Source: Ralstonia pickettii DTP0602
GTDB taxonomy: Bacteria; Pseudomonadota; Gammaproteobacteria; Burkholderiales; Burkholderiaceae
Direction: 5' to 3'
Assembly: GCA_000471925.1 (NCBI GenBank)
Contig: CP006669.1
Location: forward strand, 62,001 to 126,000
Length of the DNA stretch: 64,000 nucleotides
Shown here: positions 26,897-35,291 of the stretch, piece by piece
Layout: each line of letters starts with the position of its first letter
Numbering within the stretch: the stretch's first letter is position 1
Notes under the pieces: model-generated
What the model was told of the DNA's origin: nothing
Databases searched by the model: none
Seen by the model: the letters and a program-made list of their open reading frames with translations, nothing else
Position numbers and translations under genes: made by a program

Positions 26897-27970
26897 ATGA
26901 GGAGACTGAAGGCGATTGCCGCCTGCAGCGTTGGCCTGGCGGGCGCGGCGCATGCAGAGGGCAGCGTGCAGGCATACGGCATCGTCAATACCGGTGTGAT
27001 GTATGTGTCCAACCAGGGCGGGAGCAGCAACCTGGTTGCGGATCCGGGAACCCAGGCGCCGACCCTGTTCGGCTTCCGGGGCACGGAAGACCTGGGCGGC
27101 GGCCTGCACGCCGTGTTCAAGCTGCAGGGCCAGTTTTCAATGAAGAACGGCCAGTCCATCGGGAACCTGTTCGGGCACGAAAGCTATGTCGGCATGGGTG
27201 ACGACAGGCTCGGGACGCTCACATTCGGGAATCAGATCGATTTCATGTTCTATTCGCTGGCGCTCGATCACTGGGGCTCGGCGTTTCCGTTCATCAGCTG
27301 CATCAGCCTTCGGCAGGGGCCGTTCTCGGGTCTGGGCGTGCCCAACACGCCGGGCGGCTCCTTCGACTTTGACCGGGTGGCGGGCCTTGCCATGCCGAAC
27401 TCCGTCAAATACCAGAGCCCGGCCTTCGGCGGACTGTCGTTCGGCGCGCAATACAGTCTTGGCGGGCAACCTGGTTCGTTCGGGAATAGCAGTGGCCAGA
27501 GCGCCGGCGTGAATTACCACGTCGGCAACCTGAGGCTGAATGGCGCCTACACGTACGTCAAATATCCGCAACTGAATGCCGGCAACGATGGCATCAGGAA
27601 CTTCGGGTTTGGCGCGTCCTACGCGATCGGGCCCGCGGTGGCCGCGCTGATGTACACGAATACCGAAAACACGGCGAGCGGCGCACGGGTTGCGGTTTAC
27701 GAGGGCGATGTGACCTGGGCTTTTTCCCCCGCCTGGCACCTGAACGCCGCCTACCAGTACATGCGGGGCAACGACACGCTGGACCGGCAGAGCGCCATGC
27801 AGGGAACGCTGACCCTGCTTTATTCGTTCTCGAAGCGCACCAGCGTCTACGCCGATCTGGTCTATCAGAAAGCGTCGGGGGCGGGGCAGGCCTGGATCAG
27901 CCTGGCGCCCGGGCCTTCGTCTGGTGCCACGCAGGTGGCGGCCAACATTGGCGTGCTGCATTCCTTCTGA
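26897..27970 (+). CDS. Outer membrane porin (Burkholderia-type, Gram-negative porin family)
   Basis: 357 residues from ATG 26897, with GGGGAGA upstream. The signal peptide ends AGAAHAEG. Typical features are the opening GSVQAYGIVNTGVMYVSNQG, FRGTEDLGGGLHAVFKLQGQF, KYQSPAFGGLSFGAQYSLGG, and a C-terminal strand ending in Phe (IGVLHSF). It forms a 16-strand trimeric channel. Placed divergently from oxoO in the island, it probably helps quinolone or aromatic acids across the outer membrane. Confidence 0.9.
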   Translation: MRRLKAIAACSVGLAGAAHAEGSVQAYGIVNTGVMYVSNQGGSSNLVADPGTQAPTLFGFRGTEDLGGGLHAVFKLQGQFSMKNGQSIGNLFGHESYVGMGDDRLGTLTFGNQIDFMFYSLALDHWGSAFPFISCISLRQGPFSGLGVPNTPGGSFDFDRVAGLAMPNSVKYQSPAFGGLSFGAQYSLGGQPGSFGNSSGQSAGVNYHVGNLRLNGAYTYVKYPQLNAGNDGIRNFGFGASYAIGPAVAALMYTNTENTASGARVAVYEGDVTWAFSPAWHLNAAYQYMRGNDTLDRQSAMQGTLTLLYSFSKRTSVYADLVYQKASGAGQAWISLAPGPSSGATQVAANIGVLHSF

Positions 27971-27994
27971 CACGCAAAAATTTTTTTGACCATA

Positions 27995-28024
27995 TCAGTT
28001 GAATATCAATGGATATTCAACTGA
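27995..28024. promoter_or_regulatory. 30-base inverted repeat between porin and reductase gene
   Basis: TCAGTTGAATATC (27995-28007) and GATATTCAACTGA (28012-28024) are perfect 13-base inverted arms around AATG. The 5' part contains TTGAATATCAA, sharing TTGA-N3-TCAA with the oxoO-upstream palindrome. It is 34 bases before the next start, so an operator is more likely than a terminator. It is not followed by a T-run. Confidence 0.6.
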
Positions 28025-28058
28025 AAAAACATCGACAAACTTGCAGGAGACGAAGCAA

Positions 28059-29180
28059 ATGAGCGACCCCCACCAGCCCGCCATCCAGGCCGCGCGTGTC
28101 CATGAGCCGGGCGGCCGGTTCCGGCTCGACACGATTCCGCGTCCGATCTTGCTGCGCCCCACCGATGTGCTGATCGACGTGAAGGCGGCGGGCGTCGTGC
28201 CCAACCTTCGCAACGTGATGAGCAACTACGGCGAACGCGCCTACCTGACGGTCCCCGACCTGCCTGCGATCTACGGCCTGGACACCGCCGGCATCGTGGC
28301 AGAAGTGGGAAGCCAGGTAACCGGCGTGGTCCCAGGGGACCGCGTCTATCTCAATCCGGGGCGCTCGTGCGGCTCCTGCCATGCGTGCCGGACCGGCGAG
28401 CCGATCAACTGCACGGCCTATACCTTCCAGGGCTATTTCGGCTTCGGCCCGGAGTCGAAGCGCATGTACCAGCAGTATCCGTACGGCGGCTTCAGTGAAT
28501 TCGCCACCGCGCCGGCGGATGGCCTGGTCAAGCTGCCCGACGCGGTCACCTTCGAACAGGCCGCGCGATTCGGCTACCTCGGCACGGCGTACTCCGGACT
28601 GCGCAAGGCCGGTATCGCGGCAGGGCGCACGGTGCTGATCAGCGGCGCTACCGGCACTCTCGGGCTCGGCGCCGTGCAGATCGCGCGGGCCATGGGTGCG
28701 ACCAGGATCCTGTGCGTGGCGCGCAATCTCGACCTGCTGGAACGCGTTCGTGCCCTGGATCCGCAGCGCATCCGCATCCTTTCCTACGGCACGCAGCCGC
28801 TTGCCGACTGGGTTCGCGCCGAGACGGACGGCATCGGCGCCGATGCCTTTGTCGATGCGATCGGTCCGGGCGCCTCGCACCAGATCACGCTGGACTGCAT
28901 TGCAGCATTGCGGCGCGGCGGCCGCATGGTGGAAATCGGGGCGATGTCGGACCCGTTACCCGTGAACCTGCATCAGCTGATGTGCGCGCAGGTCAGCCTG
29001 GTCGGATCGCTCTGGTTCTCGGTGGCCGAAGGCCAGGAGCTTGCCGCCATGGCGGCGGCAGGGACGCTCGACCTGAACGTCTTCGAGCATCAGCGGTTTG
29101 GCCTGCATCAGGTCAACGAAGCCCTCGCCACCGCCGAAAAACGCGCCGGCGGGTTCGTCAACGTGGTTGTCGTGCAGTGA
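28059..29180 (+). CDS. Medium-chain reductase (zinc-type alcohol dehydrogenase-like / quinone oxidoreductase)
   Basis: 373 residues, with AGGAGA before ATG 28059. A four-cysteine structural zinc lobe is present (GRSCGSCHACRTGEPINC). The usual catalytic-zinc Cys near residue 40 is absent (GVVPNLRNVMSN). The NAD(P) site is SGATGTLGLGAVQIARAMGA. Such proteins often act as ene- or quinone reductases rather than alcohol dehydrogenases. In this operon it is the best candidate for reducing 8-hydroxycoumarin or its opened form to 2,3-dihydroxyphenylpropionate (inference). Confidence 0.8.
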   Translation: MSDPHQPAIQAARVHEPGGRFRLDTIPRPILLRPTDVLIDVKAAGVVPNLRNVMSNYGERAYLTVPDLPAIYGLDTAGIVAEVGSQVTGVVPGDRVYLNPGRSCGSCHACRTGEPINCTAYTFQGYFGFGPESKRMYQQYPYGGFSEFATAPADGLVKLPDAVTFEQAARFGYLGTAYSGLRKAGIAAGRTVLISGATGTLGLGAVQIARAMGATRILCVARNLDLLERVRALDPQRIRILSYGTQPLADWVRAETDGIGADAFVDAIGPGASHQITLDCIAALRRGGRMVEIGAMSDPLPVNLHQLMCAQVSLVGSLWFSVAEGQELAAMAAAGTLDLNVFEHQRFGLHQVNEALATAEKRAGGFVNVVVVQ

Positions 29181-29217
29181 CCCGGCAACCGATCTTCAGC
29201 GGATTAAGGAGCAAGCA

Positions 29218-29763
29218 ATGGTAAGACGCATCGTCACCGGCGAGCGCGACGGCCGTTCCGTGATTGTCTCGGATGGCCCCGTATCCACCACGCACGACTA
29301 TGCCGCGGTCCCCGGCTTCCAGACCACGCTGGCGTGGGCCACGCAGGCCGTTCCGTCGCTGCCGCAAGATGGCGCCGATCCGGTCGTGACGGTCAAGTTC
29401 GTCACGCCGGACCCGCACGGAACGCGGCTGATCGTCGTGCAGTTTCCGCCGGACACCGTGATGGCATCGGGGCAGTTCGATCCCGTGGCGGCCGGCGAGG
29501 AGTATGCGCGCCACCTGCCCGGGCTGGCCGAAGCCTTCGAGCCGGATGGCTCCGGCATGCACAAGACCCAGTCGGTCGACTACGACATCATCGTTTCGGG
29601 TGAGCTCTGGCTGGAAGTGGATGGCGGGGAAACCCGTCACCTCAAGGCAGGCGACATCGTCATCCAGAACGGCACGCGGCACGCCTGGCGTAACCGCAGC
29701 GAGCAGCCCGCCGTCATGGTGGCAGTGCTGATTGGCGCCGACAGGCAAAGAGGTCAAGGCTGA
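29218..29763 (+). CDS. Cupin-domain protein of the quinolone operon
   Basis: 181 residues with a single C-terminal cupin barrel: SVDYDIIVSGELWLEVDGGE, then LKAGDIVIQNGTRHAWRN. The metal site would involve the acidic/His residues of these motifs, but the first motif lacks the usual two histidines. The N-terminal half is a separate extension (GPVSTTHDYAAVPGFQTTLAW). TAAGGAG precedes the ATG. It could be a small isomerase, hydrolase or ligand-binding protein for a pathway intermediate. Confidence 0.75.
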   Translation: MVRRIVTGERDGRSVIVSDGPVSTTHDYAAVPGFQTTLAWATQAVPSLPQDGADPVVTVKFVTPDPHGTRLIVVQFPPDTVMASGQFDPVAAGEEYARHLPGLAEAFEPDGSGMHKTQSVDYDIIVSGELWLEVDGGETRHLKAGDIVIQNGTRHAWRNRSEQPAVMVAVLIGADRQRGQG

Positions 29764-29855
29764 GGCAACTCGCGTGCAGATCGGTGGCACCAATGCCACC
29801 GATCCAACGCAGCGGCATATCGGTGCCGCTGGCGACCTTGCCAGGAGAGTTTGGA

Positions 29856-30362
29856 ATGAAAGACACAGCGGATATCGGCACGCTGCCCAACGCGGACGAG
29901 TGCCTGGGGCTGGCGTGGACGGATGCCATGCTGCTGGGCCATGGGCCGATCGATGAGGCGCACCAGGAGTTCGTTGAGGTGGTGAACGCTCTGGCCAACT
30001 GCTCGCCGGACACGGCGGCCGCGTGCCTTCAGGACCTCGAGGCGCATGTGCATTCGCATTTCGCCGTCGAGAAGGCCTGGATGGAGAAGACGGATTTCCC
30101 GGCCGCCGATTGCCATCTCGACGAACACGAGCGCGTCATCGACGCCGTGCAGAAAGTCAACGCAAAACTGCTGCTCGGCGAACTCGGGCTGCAGGACATC
30201 AGGCGGCTGGCAAAAGCATTGGCGGATTGGTTTCCAGGACACGCTGCGTATATGGATTCGGCGTTGTCTGCCTGGATCAACAAGAAGACCTATGGCGGTG
30301 CGCCGGTCGTGCTCCGGCGCGATCTCCGTGGGGACCAGCGTCACGCCGAGGCAGGAGCATAA
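29856..30362 (+). CDS. Bacteriohemerythrin
   Basis: 168 residues from ATG 29856, with CCAGGAGAG upstream. The hemerythrin di-iron ligand set is visible: GHGPIDEAHQEF, HVHSHFAVEKAWM, CHLDEHERVI and WFPGHAAYMDSAL. These small proteins bind O2 reversibly. Its position directly before mhpB, with a two-base gap and inside an operon using two oxygenases, suggests local O2 delivery or protection of the Fe(II) extradiol enzyme. That function is inferred. Confidence 0.85.
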   Translation: MKDTADIGTLPNADECLGLAWTDAMLLGHGPIDEAHQEFVEVVNALANCSPDTAAACLQDLEAHVHSHFAVEKAWMEKTDFPAADCHLDEHERVIDAVQKVNAKLLLGELGLQDIRRLAKALADWFPGHAAYMDSALSAWINKKTYGGAPVVLRRDLRGDQRHAEAGA

Positions 30363-30364
30363 AC

Positions 30365-31306
30365 ATGCCGATTCACCTCGAATGCCTCTCGCACACGCCG
30401 TTGCACGGCTATTTCGACCCGATTCCGGAGATCCTTGCCGAAGTCGAGCGGGCGCAGGCTGCCGCCCGTGCCCGCGTCGAAGCCTTTGATCCCGAGCTGG
30501 TGATTGCCTTCGTGCCGGACCATTACAACGGCTTCTTCTACGACCTCATGCCGCAGTTCTGTGTCGGCATGGCTGCCTGCGCGGTGGGTGACTTCAAGAG
30601 CCTGGCCGGCCCGCTGCCGGTCCCGTCCGGTACGGCGCTGGCACTGGCACAGGCGGCGCTGGATGCCGACGTGGACGTGGCGGTCTCGTACCGCATGCAG
30701 GTCGACCATGGCTGCGCGCAGGCGCTGGAAATACTGACCGGCAGCCTCGACCGTTATCCGGTGGTTCCGGTCTTCATCAACTCGGTGGCCCCGCCGATGG
30801 CGAGCTGCCGGCGCGCCCGGTTGCTGGGCGATGCCATCGGCCGCTTTGCCGGCCGTCTCGGCAAGCGCGTGCTGGTCGTGGGTTCGGGCGGCATTTCGCA
30901 TGAGCCACCGGTGCCGGAGATTGCCACCGCCACGCCGGAAAACGTCGAGCGGTTGATTGCCGGGCGCAATCCCAGCCCGGAGTCGCGTGCCGCGCGGCAG
31001 GCCCGCACCCTTGCCGTCGCGCAGGCGTTTGCCGCCGGCAACAGCCACCTGCGTGCACTCAACCCCGAATGGGACCGCGCTTTCCTCGACACGCTGGCGA
31101 GCGGGGACCTCACGGCCGTGGATGGCATGACCAACCACGCCATCACGCGCGACGGCGGCAAGTCAGGCCACGAGATCCGGACCTGGATCGCCGCCTTTGC
31201 CGCGCTGGCGGCCAACGGGCCTTACCGGGCCGAACGCGACTACTACCGGGCCATTCCCGAATGGATTGCCGGCTTTGCTGTCATGCACGCACAGCCGGCC
31301 GCCTGA
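30365..31306 (+). CDS. mhpB: 2,3-dihydroxyphenylpropionate 1,2-dioxygenase
   Basis: The 313-residue LigB-type class III extradiol dioxygenase is close to E. coli MhpB throughout: [58 protein letters not shown] and [10 protein letters not shown]. The catalytic and metal histidines of PDHYNG, QVDHG and GISHEPP are all present. It meta-cleaves 2,3-dihydroxyphenylpropionate or the cinnamate analogue. It is the ring-opening step that links the oxo genes to central metabolism. Confidence 0.93.
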   Translation: MPIHLECLSHTPLHGYFDPIPEILAEVERAQAAARARVEAFDPELVIAFVPDHYNGFFYDLMPQFCVGMAACAVGDFKSLAGPLPVPSGTALALAQAALDADVDVAVSYRMQVDHGCAQALEILTGSLDRYPVVPVFINSVAPPMASCRRARLLGDAIGRFAGRLGKRVLVVGSGGISHEPPVPEIATATPENVERLIAGRNPSPESRAARQARTLAVAQAFAAGNSHLRALNPEWDRAFLDTLASGDLTAVDGMTNHAITRDGGKSGHEIRTWIAAFAALAANGPYRAERDYYRAIPEWIAGFAVMHAQPAA

Positions 31307-31335
31307 GGCCCTACCTGACTGACAAGGACAATGAC

Positions 31336-32127
31336 ATGACCACCCCTCAATCCGTGCTCGCGCTCGCCGAACGCCTGCGCCGCGCCGAGCAGAGCCGCAC
31401 GCCCGTTGCGCCGCTGCGCGGGGACATCGCCGCCGGCGACGTCGCCACGGCTTATGCCGTGCAGAGCGCCAACGTCGAGGCTTGGCGCGCGCAGGGCCGC
31501 CGCGTGGTCGGCCGCAAGATCGGGCTGACCTCGCTCGCGGTCCAGCGCCAGCTTGGCGTGGACCAGCCTGACTTTGGCACGCTGTTCGCCGACATGGTGT
31601 ACGGCGACGACGACCCCATCCCCGCTGCGCGCACGCTGCAGCCCAAGGTCGAGGCCGAAGTGGCGCTGGTGCTCAAGCGTGACATCACCGCCCGCGATGC
31701 CACGGTGGTGGACCTGATCAATGCGGTCGACTACGTGCTGCCGGCCATCGAAGTAGTCGGCAGCCGTATCGAGAACTGGAACATCTCCTTTGTCGACACC
31801 GTGGCTGATAACGCTTCCAGCGGCCTCGTGGTGCTGGGCGCGGTGCCGGTGCCGCTGGCCGGCCTGGACCTGAAGGGCGTGCAGATGGAGATGTTCCGGG
31901 GCGAGCAGCGCGTCTCGGCCGGCAAGGGCGCCGACTGCCTCGGTCATCCGCTGAACGCCGCGGTGTGGCTGGCCCGTACGCTGGCATCGCTGGGCGAGCC
32001 CCTGCGCGCCGGCGACCTGGTGTTGACCGGCGCGCTCGGGCCGATGGTGCCGGTTGAGGCCGGCCAGTGCTACGAAGCGCGTATCAGCGGTATTGGCAGC
32101 GTCCGTGCGGCGTTTGCCGCAGAATGA
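31336..32127 (+). CDS. mhpD: 2-keto-4-pentenoate (2-hydroxypenta-2,4-dienoate) hydratase
   Basis: 263 residues of the fumarylacetoacetate-hydrolase-like hydratase family: [49 protein letters not shown] and [12 protein letters not shown]. The metal-binding glutamates of VEAEVALVL and [12 protein letters not shown] are in place. It adds water to 2-hydroxypenta-2,4-dienoate, giving 4-hydroxy-2-oxovalerate. The start used is the second ATG at 31336; the one at 31331 is in another frame. Confidence 0.92.
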   Translation: MTTPQSVLALAERLRRAEQSRTPVAPLRGDIAAGDVATAYAVQSANVEAWRAQGRRVVGRKIGLTSLAVQRQLGVDQPDFGTLFADMVYGDDDPIPAARTLQPKVEAEVALVLKRDITARDATVVDLINAVDYVLPAIEVVGSRIENWNISFVDTVADNASSGLVVLGAVPVPLAGLDLKGVQMEMFRGEQRVSAGKGADCLGHPLNAAVWLARTLASLGEPLRAGDLVLTGALGPMVPVEAGQCYEARISGIGSVRAAFAAE

Positions 32128-32140
32128 AAGTGAGAACGAC

Positions 32141-33109
32141 ATGACTTCCAGGAAACTCAAGGCAGCGATCATCGGCTCGGGCAATATCGGCACCGACCTG
32201 ATGATCAAAATCCTGCGCAACGCCAGGCATCTGGAGATTGCGGCAATGGTCGGCATCGATCCGGCCTCCGACGGACTTGCCCGGGCCGCACGGCTGGGCG
32301 TGGCCACTACGCATGAAGGCGCCGAAGGGCTTACCCGCCTGCCGGTCTTCGATGACATCGACTTTGTGTTCGATGCCACCTCCGCCAGTGCGCACGTGAA
32401 GAACGACGCGCTGCTGCGGCAGCGCAAGCCGGGCCTGCGCATGATCGACCTGACGCCCGCCGCGATCGGCCCGTACTGCGTGCCGGTGGTCAACCTCGAT
32501 GCGCACTTGGACGCGTCCAACGTCAACATGGTCACCTGCGGCGGCCAGGCCACCATTCCCATCGTGGCCGCGGTGTCGCGCGTGGCGAAGGTCCACTACG
32601 CGGAAATCGTCGCATCGATCAGCAGCAAGTCCGCCGGTCCGGGCACGCGCGCGAACATCGATGAGTTCACCGAGACCACCTCGAAGGCGATCGAAATCGT
32701 TGGCGGCGCCGCCAGGGGCAAGGCCATCATCGTGCTGAATCCCGCCGAGCCCCCGCTGATGATGCGCGACACCGTGTACACGCTGTCGGAACTTGCCGAC
32801 CGCGACAGGATCGAGGCGTCGATCGAAGAGATGGTGTGCGCGGTCCGTGCCTATGTGCCCGGCTACCGCCTCAAGCAGACCGTGCAGTTCGACGAGATCC
32901 CGGCCAGCGCACCGCTGAACATTGCTGGCCTGGGACGCTTCAGCGGCATGAAGACATCGGCCTTCATCGAAGTGGAAGGCGCTGCCCATTACCTGCCTGC
33001 CTACGCAGGCAACCTCGATATCATGACTTCCGCCGCCCTGGCCACCGCCGAGCGGATGGCGCAATCGCTGCTGAGCGCCGAAGAGACCACCGTAGGAGCA
33101 CGCGCATGA
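32141..33109 (+). CDS. mhpF: Acetaldehyde dehydrogenase (acylating)
   Basis: The 322-residue enzyme has the Rossmann start [18 protein letters not shown], the catalytic Cys in [15 protein letters not shown], and [19 protein letters not shown]. It converts acetaldehyde to acetyl-CoA and channels from the partner aldolase MhpE. Its stop overlaps the mhpE start as ATGA, so the two are translationally coupled. Confidence 0.94.
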   Translation: MTSRKLKAAIIGSGNIGTDLMIKILRNARHLEIAAMVGIDPASDGLARAARLGVATTHEGAEGLTRLPVFDDIDFVFDATSASAHVKNDALLRQRKPGLRMIDLTPAAIGPYCVPVVNLDAHLDASNVNMVTCGGQATIPIVAAVSRVAKVHYAEIVASISSKSAGPGTRANIDEFTETTSKAIEIVGGAARGKAIIVLNPAEPPLMMRDTVYTLSELADRDRIEASIEEMVCAVRAYVPGYRLKQTVQFDEIPASAPLNIAGLGRFSGMKTSAFIEVEGAAHYLPAYAGNLDIMTSAALATAERMAQSLLSAEETTVGARA

Positions 33110-34164
33110 GTACCCCGAGCAAGAAACTCTTTATCTCCGACGTGACGCTGCGCGACGGCAGCCATGCGGTCCGCCACCAGTACTCGATCCGGAACGTCCA
33201 GGACATCGCACGCGCGCTGGACCGCGCGAAGGTCGACAGCATTGAAGTTGCGCATGGAGACGGCCTGCAAGGGTCGAGCTTCAATTACGGCTTTGGCGCG
33301 CACAGCGACCTCGAATGGATCGCCGCCGTCGCCGAAGTGGTGGAGCACGCGAAGATTGCCACGCTGCTGCTGCCCGGTATCGGCACCACGCACGACCTGA
33401 AGGCGGCCCACGATGCCGGCGCGCGCGTGGTGCGCGTCGCCACGCACTGTACCGAGGCCGACATCTCGAAGCAGCATATCGAGTACGCGCGCGAACTCGG
33501 CATGGATACGGTCGGCTTCCTGATGATGAGCCACATGACCACGCCGGAAAATCTCGCCGTCGAGGCGAAGAAGATGGAAAGCTACGGCGCGACCTGCATC
33601 TACGTCGTCGACTCGGGCGGCGCGCTGACGATGAACGATGTGCGCGCGCGCTTCCGAGCGCTCAAGGACGTGCTGCACGCGGACACGCAGACCGGCATGC
33701 ATGCGCACCACAACCTGTCGCTCGGCGTCGCCAACTCGATCGTGGCTGTCGAGGAAGGCTGCGACCGCATCGACGCGTCGCTGGCCGGCATGGGGGCGGG
33801 AGCGGGCAATGCGCCGCTGGAGGTGTTCATCGCCGCCGCCGAACGCCTTGGCTGGAACCATGGCACCGACCTGTACGCGCTGATGGATGCGGCTGACGAC
33901 ATCGTGCGTCCGCTCCAGGACCGTCCGGTACGCGTGGACCGCGAAACGCTGGCGCTTGGCTATGCCGGCGTCTATTCGAGCTTCCTGCGCCACTCTGAAG
34001 TGGCGGCGAAGAAATACGGCCTGAAGACGGTCGATATCCTTGTCGAACTGGGCCGGCGCCGCATGGTTGGCGGCCAGGAAGACATGATCGTCGATGTCGC
34101 GCTGGATCTCCTCAGCAAGCGCGCGTCCGAAGCGCGGCAGGGACAGGAAGGAACATCATCATGA
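33106..34164 (+). CDS. mhpE: 4-hydroxy-2-oxovalerate aldolase
   Basis: 352 residues of the DmpG/MhpE family: [52 protein letters not shown] and a DmpG communication domain ([26 protein letters not shown]). It splits 4-hydroxy-2-oxovalerate into pyruvate and acetaldehyde, which passes to MhpF. The ATGA overlap at its 3' end couples it to mhpC. Confidence 0.94.
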   Translation: MSTPSKKLFISDVTLRDGSHAVRHQYSIRNVQDIARALDRAKVDSIEVAHGDGLQGSSFNYGFGAHSDLEWIAAVAEVVEHAKIATLLLPGIGTTHDLKAAHDAGARVVRVATHCTEADISKQHIEYARELGMDTVGFLMMSHMTTPENLAVEAKKMESYGATCIYVVDSGGALTMNDVRARFRALKDVLHADTQTGMHAHHNLSLGVANSIVAVEEGCDRIDASLAGMGAGAGNAPLEVFIAAAERLGWNHGTDLYALMDAADDIVRPLQDRPVRVDRETLALGYAGVYSSFLRHSEVAAKKYGLKTVDILVELGRRRMVGGQEDMIVDVALDLLSKRASEARQGQEGTSS

Positions 34165-35030
34165 ACGCGACAAGACAAGCCATCACCGAAGCCTCGACGA
34201 GCCGGTTCGTCTCGGTGCAGGACGGAGAGACCACTTTCCGGATTCACTACAACGATGCCGGCTCTGGGACCGAGACCGTCGTCATGCTGCATGGTTCGGG
34301 GCCAGGTGCAAGCGGTTGGGCTAACTTCAGCCGCAATGTCGAGCCGCTGGTGGCGGCAGGCCACCGCGTGCTGCTGGTGGACTGCCCGGGCTGGAGCAAG
34401 AGCGATCCCGTGATCTGCACCGGTTCCCGCTCCGAGCTCAATGGCAGGGTGCTCAAGGCCGTGCTGGACGCACTGGCGATTGAGCGGGTGAATGTCATCG
34501 GCAACTCGATGGGCGGCCATAGCGCCGTGGCCTTTGCACTGGCCAATCCGCAGCGCATCGGCAAGCTCGTGCTGATGGGTGGGGGCACCGGCGGTCCGAG
34601 CCAGTTCGTGCCGATGCCGACAGAAGGCATCAAGCTGCTCAACGGCCTCTATCGCGATCCGACCATCGAGAACCTCAAGCGCATGATGAGCGTCTTCGTC
34701 TACGACGCGAGCGCCCTCACGGAGGAACTGATGCAGGCTCGCCTCGACAATATGCTGGCGCGGCGCGACCACCTGGAAAACTTCGTCAAGAGCCTGGCGG
34801 CGAATTCCCGGCAGTTCACCGACTACAGCCCGCGCCTGGGCGAGATCGTCGTGCCCACGCTTGTCATCTGGGGGCGGGACGACCGCTTCGTGCCGATGGA
34901 CGTGGGCCTGCGGCTGCTCGCCGGTATTCCGGATGCGCAGATGCACGTCTTCAACCGTTGCGGCCACTGGGCGCAGTGGGAGCATGCCGAGGCGTTCAAC
35001 CGGATGGTGGTTGATTTCCTCGCCCATTGA
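34161..35030 (+). CDS. mhpC: 2-hydroxy-6-oxonona-2,4-dienedioate hydrolase
   Basis: The 289-residue alpha/beta hydrolase is of the meta-cleavage-product type: [18 protein letters not shown] oxyanion loop, nucleophile Ser in [10 protein letters not shown], Asp in [10 protein letters not shown], and His in [13 protein letters not shown]. It acts directly after MhpB. As the last gene of the mhp run it does not follow the order of reactions, as in other mhp clusters. Confidence 0.92.
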   Translation: MNATRQAITEASTSRFVSVQDGETTFRIHYNDAGSGTETVVMLHGSGPGASGWANFSRNVEPLVAAGHRVLLVDCPGWSKSDPVICTGSRSELNGRVLKAVLDALAIERVNVIGNSMGGHSAVAFALANPQRIGKLVLMGGGTGGPSQFVPMPTEGIKLLNGLYRDPTIENLKRMMSVFVYDASALTEELMQARLDNMLARRDHLENFVKSLAANSRQFTDYSPRLGEIVVPTLVIWGRDDRFVPMDVGLRLLAGIPDAQMHVFNRCGHWAQWEHAEAFNRMVVDFLAH

Positions 35031-35036
35031 ATTCGC

Positions 35037-35156
35037 AAAAATCTGGGTGGCATCCCGGTAAAGATCGTCAGCTTTACCGAGATGCTGGACGCCGTTTGGC
35101 CGATGATCAGCGGCGCACTCGCTGCGTCGCAGATCGGCCAGATGCGCTCAAACTGA
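35037..35156 (+). pseudogene. Possible C-terminal gene remnant after mhpC
   Basis: One frame reads LGGIPVKIVSFTEMLDAVWP, then MISGALAASQIGQMRSN, to a stop at 35156. It has good coding character but no start, and it begins right after mhpC. I do not recognise the family. It is probably the tail of a gene whose front was lost when the mhp block was joined here. Confidence 0.35.
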
Positions 35157-35291
35157 TGACGGTCCGCGGCGGTCCGCTGTGGCGGAGCTTGGAGCGATGA
35201 GGGGCAAACGGCGCATTCTGGCCGGGAAGGGACCGAAGTGTGCAGCCGGTCAGCCGGCAGACCCCGTTATAGAAAATCCGTCCCGGGTGCA

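Noticed and set aside
27971..28024. Rho-independent terminator for the porin
   Set aside because: The inverted repeat is not followed by a T-run and lies close to the next start; operator is the better reading.
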